The translations under genes were made by a program, and so were the position numbers. Below are positions 1 to 14,000 of a stretch of DNA of 64,000 nucleotides, piece after piece. Every line of letters starts with the position of its first letter. Position 1 is the stretch's first letter. The notes below the pieces were generated by a model. That model worked only from the letters and a program-made list of their open reading frames with translations, had not been told where the DNA came from and did not search any database. The stretch spans positions 79,946,705-80,010,704 of the forward strand of contig CP136067.1 of the NCBI GenBank assembly GCA_032622095.1, written 5' to 3'. Source of the DNA: Siphonodentalium dalli. Its lineage: Eukaryota; Mollusca; Scaphopoda; Gadilida; Siphonodentaliidae.

Positions 1-251
1 AACTAGACCTTAACTGGTAATTTATCAAGAGAGAAGAGAGCCCTGGAATCTCAAATTTATGACAAGCTTTATTCCTACACCCACAAACACGTATGAATAA
101 ATACACAGTAAGAGTGTGAGCACAACCATGCCACAGATGATGCTGTGTAACAGCAGAGTCCCACCCACAACACACTCAAAACCACAAAAGCCAACCCTGT
201 TCCCAAGGGGCAGGAAAACAGCGCCAAAGTAAAAAACACCCCAAGCCCAAC

Positions 252-635
252 TCAAGGGGAAACCGAAATCAAGTCCCAGCAGCCAAGACACAAACCCAGA
301 CAGCCCAGTAGTCTGGAATCACAAAAAAGGACAGTTGATGGAGCTACATCCTCCCCAAGGACCAAGGGTGGGCTACGAATATAATTTAGGAATGCGTCAG
401 ACTTCCAACTGCTCATACGCTGAATTTGATCATTAGAAAAACCCTGTAATGTGATTCGGAGACGCACATCAAAACTTGGGTGAACCTGCTGAATTGCACA
501 TAAAATTTTCCAGATGAGAAATATGGCAGTTGGATCAGTAGTTGGATCTGGCAAATTATTAAACTTTTGGACATAAGCAATTGCTGATACCACAGGGGTA
601 ATAGTTCTAACTGTGATCGAAAAGTTGTGCCACAA
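252..635 (-). pseudogene. Decayed tyrosine-recombinase ORF fragment with its catalytic core missing
   Basis: The minus-strand reading of 127 codons resembles the tyrosine recombinases of DIRS/Ngaro/Crypton-type elements. Residues about 15-30 (AIAYVQKFNNLPDPT) and 38-62 (ILCAIQQ, FDVRLRITL) look like the N-terminal helical DNA-binding domain. Residues about 64-86 (GFSNDQIQRMSSWKSDAF, then NYIR) look like the C-terminal end that follows the HxxR box and leads to the catalytic Tyr. The two blocks are directly joined, so the central domain with the catalytic Arg, Lys and HxxR residues is absent. The family normally has roughly 150 residues there. A similar low-complexity minus-strand reading continues to position 25. 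It is a dead relic just upstream of the first channel exon. The family call is by motif memory only; DIRS versus Crypton cannot be decided. Confidence 0.6.
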
Positions 636-1284
636 ACCACAAGGTTATTTCAGGAGAGACTGGCTATTGTGATGGCAATTGTAGCTGAAGTAAAAATTCC
701 CTTTGAGACAATGTGTAAATTTAAAATTAGTGGGTTGATCAAATGTGGGAGAAAATATTCTAAAGAAAAACATTTTTAAATTGCTTTGTAAAGTAAAGTC
801 AGTGAAAATGGATAATATCTCTTGCCCAATAGTTGTCAGCATGTTGTGATTGTTTGGTAATGTGCTTATATTTTCTTGTCCAACTGCCTCATGCTAATGT
901 TTTGCTCACAGGAGATCTCCCATTCACAATTGGACACTTGACTTCTACCATATGGCTGTTAGCTTACATACGATTAACATTATATTTAAAACCCCAAATA
1001 TTGAACAATGGGCATTCTGATTGTGATGCCCTTTTGGGGAGTTATGCCCCCTTTTATAATGATTGCTTGTTGGAGTTATTAAATTTGTACAGTATTTATG
1101 TGTGGAAATTGAGATTATCACCAGGCTAATATATATAGGCTTATCCATGTGTTGTTTCTAACCAAACCTGTGATTCAAAATGGAACAAACTGTGGTGAAG
1201 TGCGATACTCTCCTTTCCGCATGTTGTCCAATGAATTTATGGAGGCCAGACACAACTACATATGTATATATAAATTTTGTTCAC
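636..1284. other. Intergenic or intronic stretch without recognisable feature
   Basis: Short ORFs occur on both strands, but none has a recognisable motif, a consistent splice context or a neighbour it could join. No upstream channel exon (the strands before the GSG loop of the SLOG domain) was recognised here, so the preceding exon probably lies left of the window. Confidence 0.5.
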
Positions 1285-1614
1285 GGTGGGTTTGCTGTTA
1301 AAATATTCACACCTATTAAAACTACCATAAACAGAAGAATATTAAAATATAGACATATTTTATCCTTATACCAATCATAAATATCGTCTAAATAGTATGT
1401 TATTGTCAAGTTTCTATGCTTTGTTATGTAAACAAAAGCCAGGTTCTGTAACATTTTTGGCTTTGTTTACATAACAAAGCATACAAACTTGACAATAACA
1501 TACTGTTTAAGCGATATTGATGATTGGTATAACAAAAAAATCTGTCTATGTTTTAGTATTCTCTCTGTTTATGGTGGTTTTAACAGAAGTTACTATTTTA
1601 ACAACAATACCCAC
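1285..1614. repeat. Long hairpin (inverted-repeat MITE-like)
   Basis: Arms 1285-1440 and 1459-1614 are reverse complements over roughly 155 bp with scattered mismatches. The inner 60 bp, around TATGTTATTGTCAAGTTT on the left and AAACTTGACAATAACATA on the right, are close to perfect. An 18 bp loop separates them. The outer ends read about GTGGGT and ACCCAC. No clear target duplication was found, so the transposon class is open. Confidence 0.8.
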
Positions 1615-1972
1615 TGCGAAGGCCATCCGTACCTTTAAGTGAATTACAAAGAAACAACAATCATTCAAATATCCTGGATAGTTTCAGACAGATAACAGCT
1701 TCGATCATAAAACTAAGAAGATATTACTTGTCAAATTTGCTATAAACAGAAAAAAATTCTTTTGGTACATTGTCTCAGTGTTTTGTAAAATTACAGATTT
1801 TCATCAACAAGTTTTTAAAGAGTCTTGTTGTTCAGAATGTCCACTGTAAGGGCTGGTACAATCAAATCTAAAAATATCCATCCATCCAATGAGATAATGT
1901 AGTATATATGAAAATAAGTAAGACTGGAAGTAACCCATAATGCAAGTTATTCCATAATATTAATCATTGTAG

Positions 1973-2070
1973 GGCTCAGGGAAAACTGCCAACATTCTTG
2001 CTTATGCTGCCCAGAATTGCCAAGAAAAGCAGATCCAGGTCACAGATAAAGATGGAAAGACACAAACAAT
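1973..2070 (+). CDS. TRPM exon a (SLOG domain glycine loop)
   Basis: The frame is phase 0 at entry and ends with two bases of a split codon. It encodes GSGKTANILAYAAQN followed by about 18 polar residues. The GSG(R/K)-x-x-x-(I/L)-(L/I)-A pattern is the glycine loop of the TRPM N-terminal Rossmann-like SLOG domain. Borders are TTGTAG before and GTGAGT after. No earlier exon is visible in the 1.97 kb upstream. Confidence 0.9.
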
Positions 2071-5000
2071 GTGAGTACAAAAGCCTCAGTTCTTTAGTTT
2101 TTATACACCCTTTTGAAAAAAGGTCGGATTTGTAATCAGTCTGTCCGTCCGTCCATCCGTCCGTTAACATTTTTGGTTTCCGATCGATAACTTCAGTTCG
2201 GATTATTTGATCTGAACCAAAGTTGGTTTGTGTATTTCCCAGCTAAAGATACAGGCCAAGTTCGAATATGGGTTCCGTCCAATTATTTTTACATGAGTTA
2301 CGGCACTTTTTCGACTTAGAATTTGACCGTCTGTTAACATTTTTAGTTTCCGACCGATAACTCCAGTTTGGATTATTTGATCTGAACCAAAATTGGTATG
2401 TGTATTTTCCAGCTAAAGATACAGGCCAAGTTCGAATATGTTTTCGTCCAATTATTTTTACATGAGTTACGGCCCTTTTTCAACTTAGAATTTGACCGTC
2501 TGTTAACATTTTTAGTTTCCGACCGATAACTCCAGTTTGGATTATTTGATCTGAACCAAAGTTGATATGTGTATTTTCCAGCTAAAACTACAGGCCATGT
2601 TTGAATATAGGTTATGTCTAATTATTTGAAACATGAGTTATGGCCATTTTTCGACTTATAATTTGACGGCATTTTGGCATTGAAATTAGGGGTATATCAG
2701 ATATTCTTCAAATGTAAGCTCAAAGTATTATTTTATTTTGCTGTAGTACAATTTGAAATGGCTAAAGGGCGTATTTTGCCATGCCCTAGCGATGCTCTTG
2801 TTAACCCTTTCTATACTAAATGGATTCGCCTATTCAGTTATAAAGGTATACATTGGATTGGTCTATTAACTCTTTAACACTCAATTAGTTTTCTAGCGTA
2901 ACCCTCAATGACATGATTTGACGTGGCTACCTATTCCTCAATTTGACGTGTTGGTTTGCATGGCAAGTTTTTCGTTTATATAAACGGTGTATATTCAGTT
3001 TGTTATGCTTTATTGAATACGAATACTGTGACATAACTGTTCAGATCAACACCTTGTCGATTTCTGGTCAAGTAGCGGGAAGTTAATATCGCTAAGTGCA
3101 GTTTAATATGGAATAATCCATTTCAATTCATGCTGGGGGTGCAAATAATGATCAATAATTATTCCATTTCAATGACATACCGGTACCCAGGTATTACAAC
3201 GTACTGGTAACAGTACTGAAATTCTCTTCTAATGTTTCCAAATCCGCCTGAACAAACCAAAGATCTATTTCTTGTTGCCACTTTCTGAATAATTATATCA
3301 TTTGAACCAACTTTGCAATTCTTAATTCAACTTCGGTCAAGTGAATACCACGTGTGTGTGTTGGTTACAGTGAAGTAATTCGATTGGTAGCGCCCTCCAA
3401 CGGATTTTGGACCAAGATGCAGGAGAGAATTAAAAAAATTCTAGGCTCTGGTTGGTTAATAGTACTTTCGATATTTAAACATATAAAATACATGCAATCA
3501 CTCCTCTTGAAATTTCAGACTCCAAACAAAACATTGGCACATTGTAAAGCACGTGGTTTCTAGATTTAATTTTTTTGGCTTGAGGTAAAATTTCATGCAA
3601 TTCTCACTCTCGATTATAAATCCCAAATTTAAAGGTACATTCCATGCTCGACGATATGATTTTTTTCATGCAGAAACTTTGCGCAGATGCCAATCCTGGT
3701 GACCATGTACTCATTTATCACAATTCGTGGATAGTCAGGGCTGCAGGCCATTATATGTTAACACTGAGGCCTATGGGAAATAATTACTTCACTGTAACCT
3801 GTTGTGTTGCAAACCGGAAGCATGGATCAATCGGGAGGTTATTGGAAGAGCCTGTATATTTGATGGAAGAGCCGGACCAATCCACTGATGGCAGAATCGA
3901 GCCTCACCCAAATAAGGAAGTTGAATTTATTTTTATTTTTTATTGATATTGGGAATCGTAGGGATTATTCATATTTAAGAGACGAGTAATACCATCGCAC
4001 CAGATAAATAAAGTTAATAAACAACGTGTTTTGCGAAAGCGACAAACTGAAAATGACGCAACCAACAATCACGTCATAAAATGTTATGATTTACTCGATA
4101 TTAAAGCTAAATTTTATCAATTTTCTCCGCAAAAGTTTTAATTATAATCGGAGATGGGATGTGTATTCCCTTCATCACAAGGATTTCCCCCTAAACGAAC
4201 TGCCTGTTCAACTTTTTCTGGTGACTTTCTCAACTTTTCCGATGAAGTTTGGCATAAATAAAAATGAAATTTGATCCATTCCTGTATGATTTAGACCGAC
4301 CAGTTCCGTTGTATAGGCGTGATTCTCACAATGAAAATTTAGCTGGTAATAAGTTGTAGAATAACGGATACAATTTGCATTGAAATGTAACCTTTCGGCG
4401 GTGTTCAAGAAATTCGCGGGTAACAACATGTGTAATAAAATTATCAACAAGCGAGCGCAATAAATTTGCTGCTAATTACGCCCTGTTGTCTACCTGATTA
4501 GTCCAGGAGATATTGGTAGACCTCTGCACCCCCCCCCCCCCCCCAGGACTTAACTTCACCCCACTAATTTTCTTCCTTAAGGTCTCCTCTAATTTTTTTC
4601 ACTTGTTAACAAGAAAAAAAAGTGGCCGCAGAGACTCCAGACAAGATGGCGTCCATCATGGCGGCCATTTTTTGTATATGCACCAGGTCTCTTTGATCGC
4701 CGTTATAGTAAATATGATGTCACATGCGGTCTTGTTTTCCGTTCGATTCGTTATGGTAATATACAACCCTTACAAATTAGCCAAAAATCCGACACAAAAA
4801 TCCAATATGGCGGCCAAGATGGCCGCCGAAATGTGAAAAATTGCTATTTTTCGGACCTTTCACCACCTTTCGTTTGTCTCTGTGGGAAAATGTTGGCACC
4901 TTGACGCGATTTTATACATTTATCGTCTAGAAGAGTCATTGGCGAACACACGGGGACCATAATATACATTTCTTGACGGATATTTTTGTCCGATATCACG

Positions 5001-8000
5001 TTTTCCCAAATGCCGGTATAATCCGGTCAAAGCCAAAACGACGCTAATAACGCAATGTCTGTTTCGAATCAATGAGTGTTATTGCTATTATTACTCCAGC
5101 CATGATTATATATGTGCAGGAGATACTCGGGCTAGGATTCCTCTTATACCTGATTGAGGAATATTCACCCAAATCCAAGATGGCGGCCAAAATGGCCACC
5201 AGAAATAGAAAAATCACCGAAAATCGCTGATTTTAACATCAGTGAGAGTTATTGTCACGACAACTCCACACCTGCTTACTATTGTGAGTTGGGAACACTT
5301 AGTTGAATAACTTTCCTTATATTGCATCCAAATAAAAGTCCCCCAAATCCAAAATGGCGCCCACAATGGCCGACAAATTTTGAAAAATCACCGAAATTCC
5401 CTCATGTTCACATCATTGGGCATTATTGCCGAGAAAACTCCACACATGCTGACAGTTAAGTTGTAAATACTGAGGTGAAGTAATTACCTTGCATCTGATG
5501 AAGGAAATTGTTTTCCAAATCAAAGATGGCGGCCAAAATGGCGTCCGAACTTTGAAAACAAGCTTACATTCCTTTACTTTCTTACTATGGGCGTTATTGT
5601 TACGCGAATTCTACCCATATGGAACATTGATGTGAAGTATTCATATGGAACATTGCTATGAAGTATTCATTTGAGTTTGGCCAACTCTCACAATCAAGAT
5701 GACTGCCAAACTGGCGGCCAGAAATTGAAAAGAAGTCGAAATTGTCACATACTAATTTCAACTTTTTGTCATAATATCAATATGTATGCATTGGACGAAA
5801 CGGTACATAAGCCATCTATTAGTTCCAACATAGGTCGTCGCCTTCTGGAAGGATGAAAACCCACAATAATCGCGATGTGGCATTTAGAAATCCATTCTCC
5901 ACTAAGCGCCCATAATGGCCGTAACCGTATATGGGTGCGCCGAATAGTCATATTATGACTTCCAAGAATCAAAACAACAGTACATGAGCTTATTCTGATT
6001 TGCCACATTCAGCATTATCTGGATCAGCATCCGTTTCGTCACATTAATCTATCTCGCTCACTCCAACACAGTATTCCACACTTCTTGGTAGAAGGGTCCC
6101 ACTAATCGGAATGTTTCAAACAACACATATGCCAGTGTCAAGCTCACGTGTTTGTCTCGAAAGCTGGGAATTCTTATCCTTATTCTTGGCGAGCTTCATT
6201 CGTGGTAGCTTATGGTATAATTCAGATGCTACATATGGGATCTGAGCGTCATCTTGCGTGATAAACTACAAAGGTATGCGGTCGATGCGTATACTAGCTT
6301 TCAGAAGGATCTCTCTATCTGCATATTTTTCAGATTTGGTTATCTAATGTGGATACTAAACTGTACATCTGGTGATCTTCCCATCCACTTCTCAATATAT
6401 GGTTCACCAATTCACATATTCACGTACTGACGTAGCCGGACAACTTCTGTATATGGCTTCGAATGTTGAAAGCCTAACATTTGACGGATGCCTTTCTGCT
6501 AAGGCGTAGAAGACCATAATGCATAATATACCCACACTTCTTGACCATGATCATAAGAACAGTCCTGGTGGCGTCCATCAATCGTCTCACCGTAAAGATC
6601 CAAGCAGATAATAACAATACATGCGGTGCTAGTTTGTGGGCATGTGTCATGATAGTGGAAATGAAATTGGACCATGACTGCACCGCCCCTTCTTTGGGTA
6701 TGTTTTAGATTCAGACATGATCTCATGTGGCTTTGCTTTCCTTGTATGCTAAGATTGTATCTTTCAATCCGCTTGGAAGCCGTTCTTAATCAACGAACCA
6801 GACGTGTACTATTGGCTACTACTATATAAGTCCCACCAGACTGGGATGGATGTAGTCTTCAGGACGATGCATTTGATAGTTACCGATAATATGTCATACT
6901 CACGCTGGGTGGTGGTCGGTATGGTTCAAGAAAGTACAATGCCACCAACACAAGGGTGAAATGTTCAACGCGAAGAACGTCTAGAGGAATGTTACTTTGA
7001 TGAGATCTTGCATTCAGTTTAACCTACGTTGGGTACACCAAGTGATTTATTGGTAACATCACCATTCAAAACCATTGTCCTACATGAGACATCTTAACTA
7101 CTATATTCTAAAGTTATATAATATAAAGCTATATGATCATAAAGGTCACGTTCACCAACGTCCACATCCATTGCCATCGAGACTATAAATTGTTCTTTAA
7201 ACACACAGTGAAATAAATGCACCACAGTTCCTGACATTTTCTTGAATAATACCGTCCACATACTGACACTAACCCTGAGAGATCATAACATCAATGCATA
7301 CCTTCATTCCATAAAGACATTATCCTTTAGCCCATCCGACTGGCTAGGATAGTATTATCCAGACAAAATTATACGTCTGGTCATGTTGATTCAGAACGGC
7401 CTTGAAACGGATGTGGAAATACAATCTTACCACACCAAAAATACCAACACGCATGACATTCTATATTGAAACATGCACCTGGTGTAGGGTTGTATACCGT
7501 GTCCCATTTCATTCCCACTGTCATGGCGCATGTCCACAAACTAGCACCGCGAGTATTGTTCTCTGCTGGGAGCTATTCGACGAGACGACTGCGGGACGTC
7601 ACACAGTTTGCTTATGATCATGATCAAGAAGTGTGGGTAGTCGGTACATTATGGTCTTCTCCTTAGCAGATAGGCATCTGTCCAAGGGAATGAGACAGCT
7701 AGCTACCTCCGAAACACTGCCGAAGTTGTCCACGTATGCCAATACGTTCGCTAAGTTTGTGAGTTGAACCATCTATTGAGAAGTGACTAGTTAACTGGGA
7801 AGTTCGCCATGTATACATGTCATTATCCCCACGGGGTATGAGAAAGACATACATAGAGATGACCTTCTGTAAGCTTGTATACTTATCGACCATATGCCTT
7901 TCTAGTTCAAGATGACGAACAAATCCCATATTTAGCAAGCATCTAAAATCTTAAGCCAGACACCGGGAAATTAATTGTTTGAAACGTTATGATTAAAGGG

Positions 8001-11000
8001 ACCCTTCTCACAGGAAGTGTTGAATACTTTGTCGGTGTGAGCGACCTAGATTTATCAGGCAAAGAAATGGAAACTGGTCCAGATCATTAAGGACGTGGCA
8101 AATCAGAATCTTTTACCAGGTAATTGTTCTAATGTGGCTATTCGGCGCACCTACGGTTACGGCCATTATCGGAGCGAAGTGTCAAATGGATTTCGAAATG
8201 ACACATCGCTATATTAAGTGTGGGTTTTCGTACTTCCAGAAGGACCCGATCAATGTTATGCGTTTTGATACGTTTTAAGTTGAACTAATATAAGGTTTGT
8301 GTATAGTTTCGTCCATACATATCGATACTATGACAAAAAGTTGAAATTTGTATGTGAATATATCGATTTCTTTTCAATTTCTGGCCTCCAGTTTACCTGC
8401 CATCTTGACCTTGAGTATCAATTGACAAACTCAAATGAATACTTCATACCAATATTCCATATCAACATGTGATGGTGGGTAGAATTCGCGAAACAGTAAC
8501 GCCCATCGTAAGAAAGTAAAGGAATGTAGGCGTGTTTTCAAATATCGGTCGCCATTTTGGCCGCCATCTTAGATTTGGAAAACCATTTCTTGCATGGGAT
8601 GAAAGGTAATTACTTCACCTCAGTATTTACAACTCAACTGTCAGCATGTGTGGAGTTTTCTCGACAATAATGCCCAATGATGTGAACATGAGGGAATTTC
8701 GGTGATTTTTCAAAATTTGTCGGCCATTGTGGGCGCCATTTTGGATTTGGGGGACTTTTATTTGGATGCAATATAAGGAAAGTTATTCAACTAAGTGTTC
8801 CCAACTCACAATAGTAAGCAGGTGTGGAGTTGTCGTGACAATAACTCTCACTGATGTTAAAATCAGCGATTTTCGGTGATTTTTCTATTTCTGGTGGCCA
8901 TTTTGGCCGCCATCTTGGATTTGGGTGAATATTCCTCAATTCAGGTATAAGAGGAATCCTAGCCCGAGTATCTCCTGCACATATATAATCATGGCTGGAG
9001 TAATAATAGCAATAACACTCATTGATTCGAAACAGACATTGCGTTATTAGCGTCGTTTTGGCTTTGACCGGATTATACCGGCATTTGGGAAAACGTGATA
9101 TCGGACAAAAATATCCGTCAAGAAATGTATATTAAGGTCCCCGTGTGTTCGCCAGTGACTCTTCTAGACGATAAATATATAAAATCGCGTCAAGGTGCCA
9201 ACATTTTCCCACAGAGACAAACGAAAGGTGGTGAAAGGTCCGAAAAATAGCAATTTTTCACATTTCGGCGGCCATCTTGGCCGCCATATTGGATTTTTGT
9301 GTCGGATTTTTGGCTAATTTGTAAGGGTTGTATATTACCATAACGAATCGAACGGAAAACAAGACCGCATGTGACATCATATTTACTATAACAGCGATCA
9401 AAGAGACCTGGTGCATATACAAAAAATGGCCGCCATGATGGACGCCATCTTGTCTGGAGTCTCTGCGGCCACTTTTTTTTCTTGTTAACAAGTGAAAAAA
9501 ATTAGAGGAGACCTTAAGGAAGAAAATTAGTGGGGTGAAGTTAAGTCCTGGGGGGGGTGCAGAGGTCTACCAATATCTCCTGGACTAGATGTTACAGGTG
9601 AGGGCTGTCCCGGTCAACGTCACAGGTACCCGTTAGACACGTCAAATCACGTCATTGAGGGTTAAAGAGTTAATCATTGGGAGAGATGTTCAGGTTATAT
9701 AACAGACGACAGACTGAAGAAAAGATAATACAAATACAGAAGTATCCCTAATCATTTGTGGGAAATTTTCAGATAATGAATTCAACAAACGACCTATGGT
9801 TGTTTATTGAACTTAAAGTAGTCAACCGATCAGATGGTCCCCATATCATCAAGATACAACAACAAAAACATTTCTTCAAAATACGCTTTAGTTATCAGAA
9901 TCGATTTATTGCAACAAAATAATGCTACCCACTGTCAACTATGGTATAAAATTTCCCAAAACTTGTTATTTATAAACATTTTGTTCAACAAAATATGGCC
10001 GTATTATCACTTAAGTATCACAAAATTTGGCCATATTATCACTTGATTCTAGAGTCATCCATCTTCATCCGCAATTTTGTCAGAGACCCTCCGTTTGACC
10101 ACATATTTCTGGGTCACATTTAATTGCACAAATAACAAACATCAAAAATCAATATCTGATCACTCTGAGCTTTGATGGGTGGGTTCCTCGACTCGAATCA
10201 AATATTTTTTTACCCCGAAGCCAAAGAAATAGTAATTTAGGAGTGTTAATTTGGATTGAGTACCTTTAATTATTGTCTGAATATATCCCAAGGGAACTAC
10301 TCATTAAGAGTATTTAGTACAGAAATGGTGTAGTCCATTATTATTGGTGGCACACACACCATGGTGCATGCATATATTAGAACTACCAAGCAGAAACAAA
10401 CATTAGATATTTTCTTGAAGCCAACAAGTTTATTCAATAAAAATTGTCCTAAAAGACACTTCCATGATATGAAAAGATTATTTTCTCCACAGAATTGAGG
10501 GTGTAATTGATGCTAAGCTGGAAACAGAAATAAAGGACCTTATTCAAAAAGAACTGGGTGATCAAGACCTACCTAGTATGGTGGCATGGGTCAAAGGAAG
10601 CATACAGAAGCTTGACTTAATCACTGTATTTGAACTTGACTCAAATGACTCTGTTAAAGAGATTGATGTTGCTATTCTAAAAGCATTGTTTAAAGGTGAG
10701 TTTATTTCTGTGGCCTTTCTGGAAGTTGAGTAAATAAAGCATATCATTATTCCATTCTTTGCTATTATTGAATTTGTAAATTTTAACATTTAGGCCAAAT
10801 AAAAAATATTATTTGAGTCTCAAGACACTGCTGTATTGACTTTTTTGTGCCGTGTTAGTTAAATTTATTGGGGGTGACATGACCGAACATATCACGAAAA
10901 TAGGAAATGTGACCACCTAGAATCGCATTGATCTCCACACAACTAATGTTTTTTCCATTTATTTCTAATACATGAGGCTCAGGACTTAACGTACAGTTGA

Positions 11001-14000
11001 TTATATCCTAACAGTAGTTAGGCTGTAGTTGGCCCATATTTGATATTTGATGTTGTTTTCCAATAGTTTACTGATGTTGATACTCCGAAATGAAAGTAAA
11101 CACTGAAAGAATCCCGATCAGGCTTCTCGACGGTACCAGTACCGGAACCGTCGTTACTTGGACAATTTTTCACTGTACCGGTACACGGTATTAGGCGGAC
11201 CCTCGAATTAGTAGTCTATATATGTTTGTAGAAGCGATGGATAACTTGATTTTAGATGTTATTTGCAGCGTTAACAAACCAAATTTGAACCACAGTTTGT
11301 TATTGCTAACTAAATGGTGCTTGTATACATATGGTGACAATATTCTCATAGCAGCAAACCAGATTTGCAACTTTCCCCGACCAAAACGGAAGGCAATACG
11401 ATCTATCGGTAGTAGCAAAGAGTACTTATTTTGTCGCGAAGTTGAATAATTTAAATTACACACATCGTATGCGTATATCATCAGGTGCCATGGTAGACTC
11501 AACCCAAATTAACCAATTAGTGATGCTTCTATTAGCATAGAAACATACACATACTGTGGCCTAAACATAAAATACAATAACAAATGACCAATTGCTGACT
11601 GAGCAACAGGTCACGATGCACGTGGCCCCGACTGACGTCACATGCAGTAACTGCATCTGAATCAATGTTGATAAGCGTATACCATGTATATTTCTATACT
11701 TCAAAGACATTAAATGATCAATCTGCAACTGACATGCACATGCAGTTGTCCTCAGTGCTCAATGGGAATGATTGTTTTGTGGGTTTTTATGTTTACCCAT
11801 ATGGTAAACATAGTGTCGTTGCCCGGATTGACCACTCGTCGTTCGTCCGTCTGTCTGTCTGTCTGTCTGTCCATCTGTCCGTAGACACTTTACGAGTAAT
11901 GCGATAACTCAAACATTTTTTATCCGATCGAAACCATATTTTGTATATGGGTTTCTCAACCCAAAATACAGATCGAGTTCGAGATTTTGTTACAGAGTTA
12001 TGGCCCTTTTTCAACTTAGAATTCACGCATTCTGCCATAACTCAAACATTTTTTATCTGATTGGAACCAAATTTGGGATGTCAGTTTCACAGCCCAAAAT
12101 ACAGATCGAGTTCGAATATGGGTTTGATCCGATTAATTTTAAAGGACTTCTGACCCTTTTTCGGAAAAAAAATTGAAAAAAAAAATCTTTTTTTTTTTTT
12201 ATTTTTAACTTTTATAATAATAATAAAAAAAATGTCATTGACATTGTTATTTGTTTTCATTTAGATACTGATGATTATGATAAAAGTTGATAAAAAGATT
12301 TCCAATGTGTCCCTTTAATTTGACTTAAAATTCATGCATGCTGCCATAACTCAAATTTTTTTATTTGACTGGTACCAAATCTGGTATGTGAGTTTCTCAG
12401 CCCAAAATACGTATTGAGTTCGAATATGGGTTTGATCTGATATTCTTTAATGGAGTTATGGCCCTTTGACATAGAATTCATGCATGCTTCCATAAATACA
12501 CCATATCTCAACTGATAGGAACCAAATTTTGTATGTGAGTTTCTCAACTCAAAATACAGATCGAGTTCGAATATGGGTTTGATCCGTTATTTTTTAATGG
12601 AGTTGTGGCCCTTTTTCAACTAAGAATTGAACAGAAACCCTAGCAGTCTACAATTAATTACCAGTGATATGAAGTTTAACTCCTCAGAGAAGGAGATAAG
12701 CAGTAATCTGTATTATGAGAAATAGAGTTATTTTTAGCCATCAGTATGAGGCCTAACCAGAGATACTTTATACCTGTGGAGAGATAAGAGCTCTATGTAA
12801 TTAATTTGCCCTGTTAGCCTGGGTTATTGAGGAGGTCTCTATGTCAAGAAAGATGGCTTGCAATAGAAAACTCATAGGGAATAAATTGTGTTTTATCACA
12901 TAATCTGTCATGTTTGTCCAGTGTTTCACAAAAATCACATACATGCCCATGCTAATGGAGATGGGAAAATTGATACTTACCCTCAAATGACTAATTTGTA
13001 TGTTTACCCATACCATAGTATGGTATTAAAACATAGTATCAATGTCCGGATTGACCACTCATCGTTAGTCCATCCGTCCATCTGTCTGCCTGTAGACACT
13101 TTACGCATGGTGCGATAACTCAAACATTTTCTATCTGATCGGAACCAAATTTTGTATATGAATTTTACAGCACAAAAGACAGATTGAGTTTGCATATGGG
13201 TTTGATCAGACTATTTTTAAGTGAGTTATGGCCCTTTTTCCAAATAAATATTCACTCTTAAAAAAAAAAAAAAAAAAAAAATTTCTTGCACAATTTAATA
13301 TAAAATGAATAAATAAATAAATAACAACAAAAAATGAATAAATAAATAAATAACAACAAAAAATAATATATTTTGTTTTTTATAATAATTTAAAAAAAAG
13401 TAGTAACAGTAACAGAGTAACTTACTATCGCCAAGGGATGGGTTAACATCTGCCGATCGTGATCGGCCTCTCGTTTCTTTTATGTTGAAATAAGTTAAAT
13501 GATTGGTCAATACAGACAGTTTCTGCATTACATCATTGCATTTAAAAAATTTATTTATTTAAATCGGATTCCACAGTCACAATTTTAATAGTCAGTGAAG
13601 TTTGGTGAACCTGTGTTCATGAATATAATCTGTTCATCATTAATTATATTCGATCACTGAGGAAGCTTATTCAACCACTTTGTAAAAATACCAAAGCAGA
13701 AAAGATTACTGACCTGCCAACCATTTTGAATCTTCGCTTCATATCATATTCATACATAGGAATGACGTTGCCTGTTACCAATTTGGATATAAAATCAAAC
13801 ACATTTATGGCGACTACGTCATCTATAGTTTTCTACACCCATTAGATCACAATATGTTTTACAGTCACCTTAATTCAAGTCACACAGATTGTACACATGT
13901 ATCATCAACTCATCGGCTTTACAGTTTACCTCTCCAAAAACAAAGCGATCAATTAGCAATGCTTCTTTATAAGATGGAACCTTACACTCATTGTTCAAAT

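Larger units (their letters stand above)
2870..9669 (+). mobile_element. 6.8 kb TTAA-flanked (piggyBac-like) element carrying another transposon
   Basis: TTAA lies at 2866-2869 and 9670-9673. The ends are CTCTTTAACACTCAA on the left and, read from the right, CTCTTTAACCCTCAA (14 of 15 match). The left end has a second internal copy of the terminal motif (TAACCCTCAATGACATGATT near 2899) that also matches the right end. Removing the element restores a single TTAA inside the MITE, as in paralogous copies. Its own DNA is only 2870-4498 and 9588-9669; the rest is the nested giant palindrome. No transposase was recognised. Confidence 0.72.
2805..10330 (+). mobile_element. TTAA-flanked MITE (CCCTTTCT family), split by a later insertion
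   Basis: The left part (2805-2865) begins TTAA then CCCTTTCTATACTAAATGG. The right part (9674 to about 10330) ends in a sequence complementary to it (ATTTAGTACAGAAATGG). Between them the 6.8 kb element has landed at the internal TTAA. Relatives at 15741-15986, 19471-19732, 19813-20040 and 35541-36184 show the uninterrupted order, for example GTCTATTAATCATCTGGAGG in the 19.8 kb copy. The TTAA target and CCC-starting ends are piggyBac-like. Confidence 0.75.
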
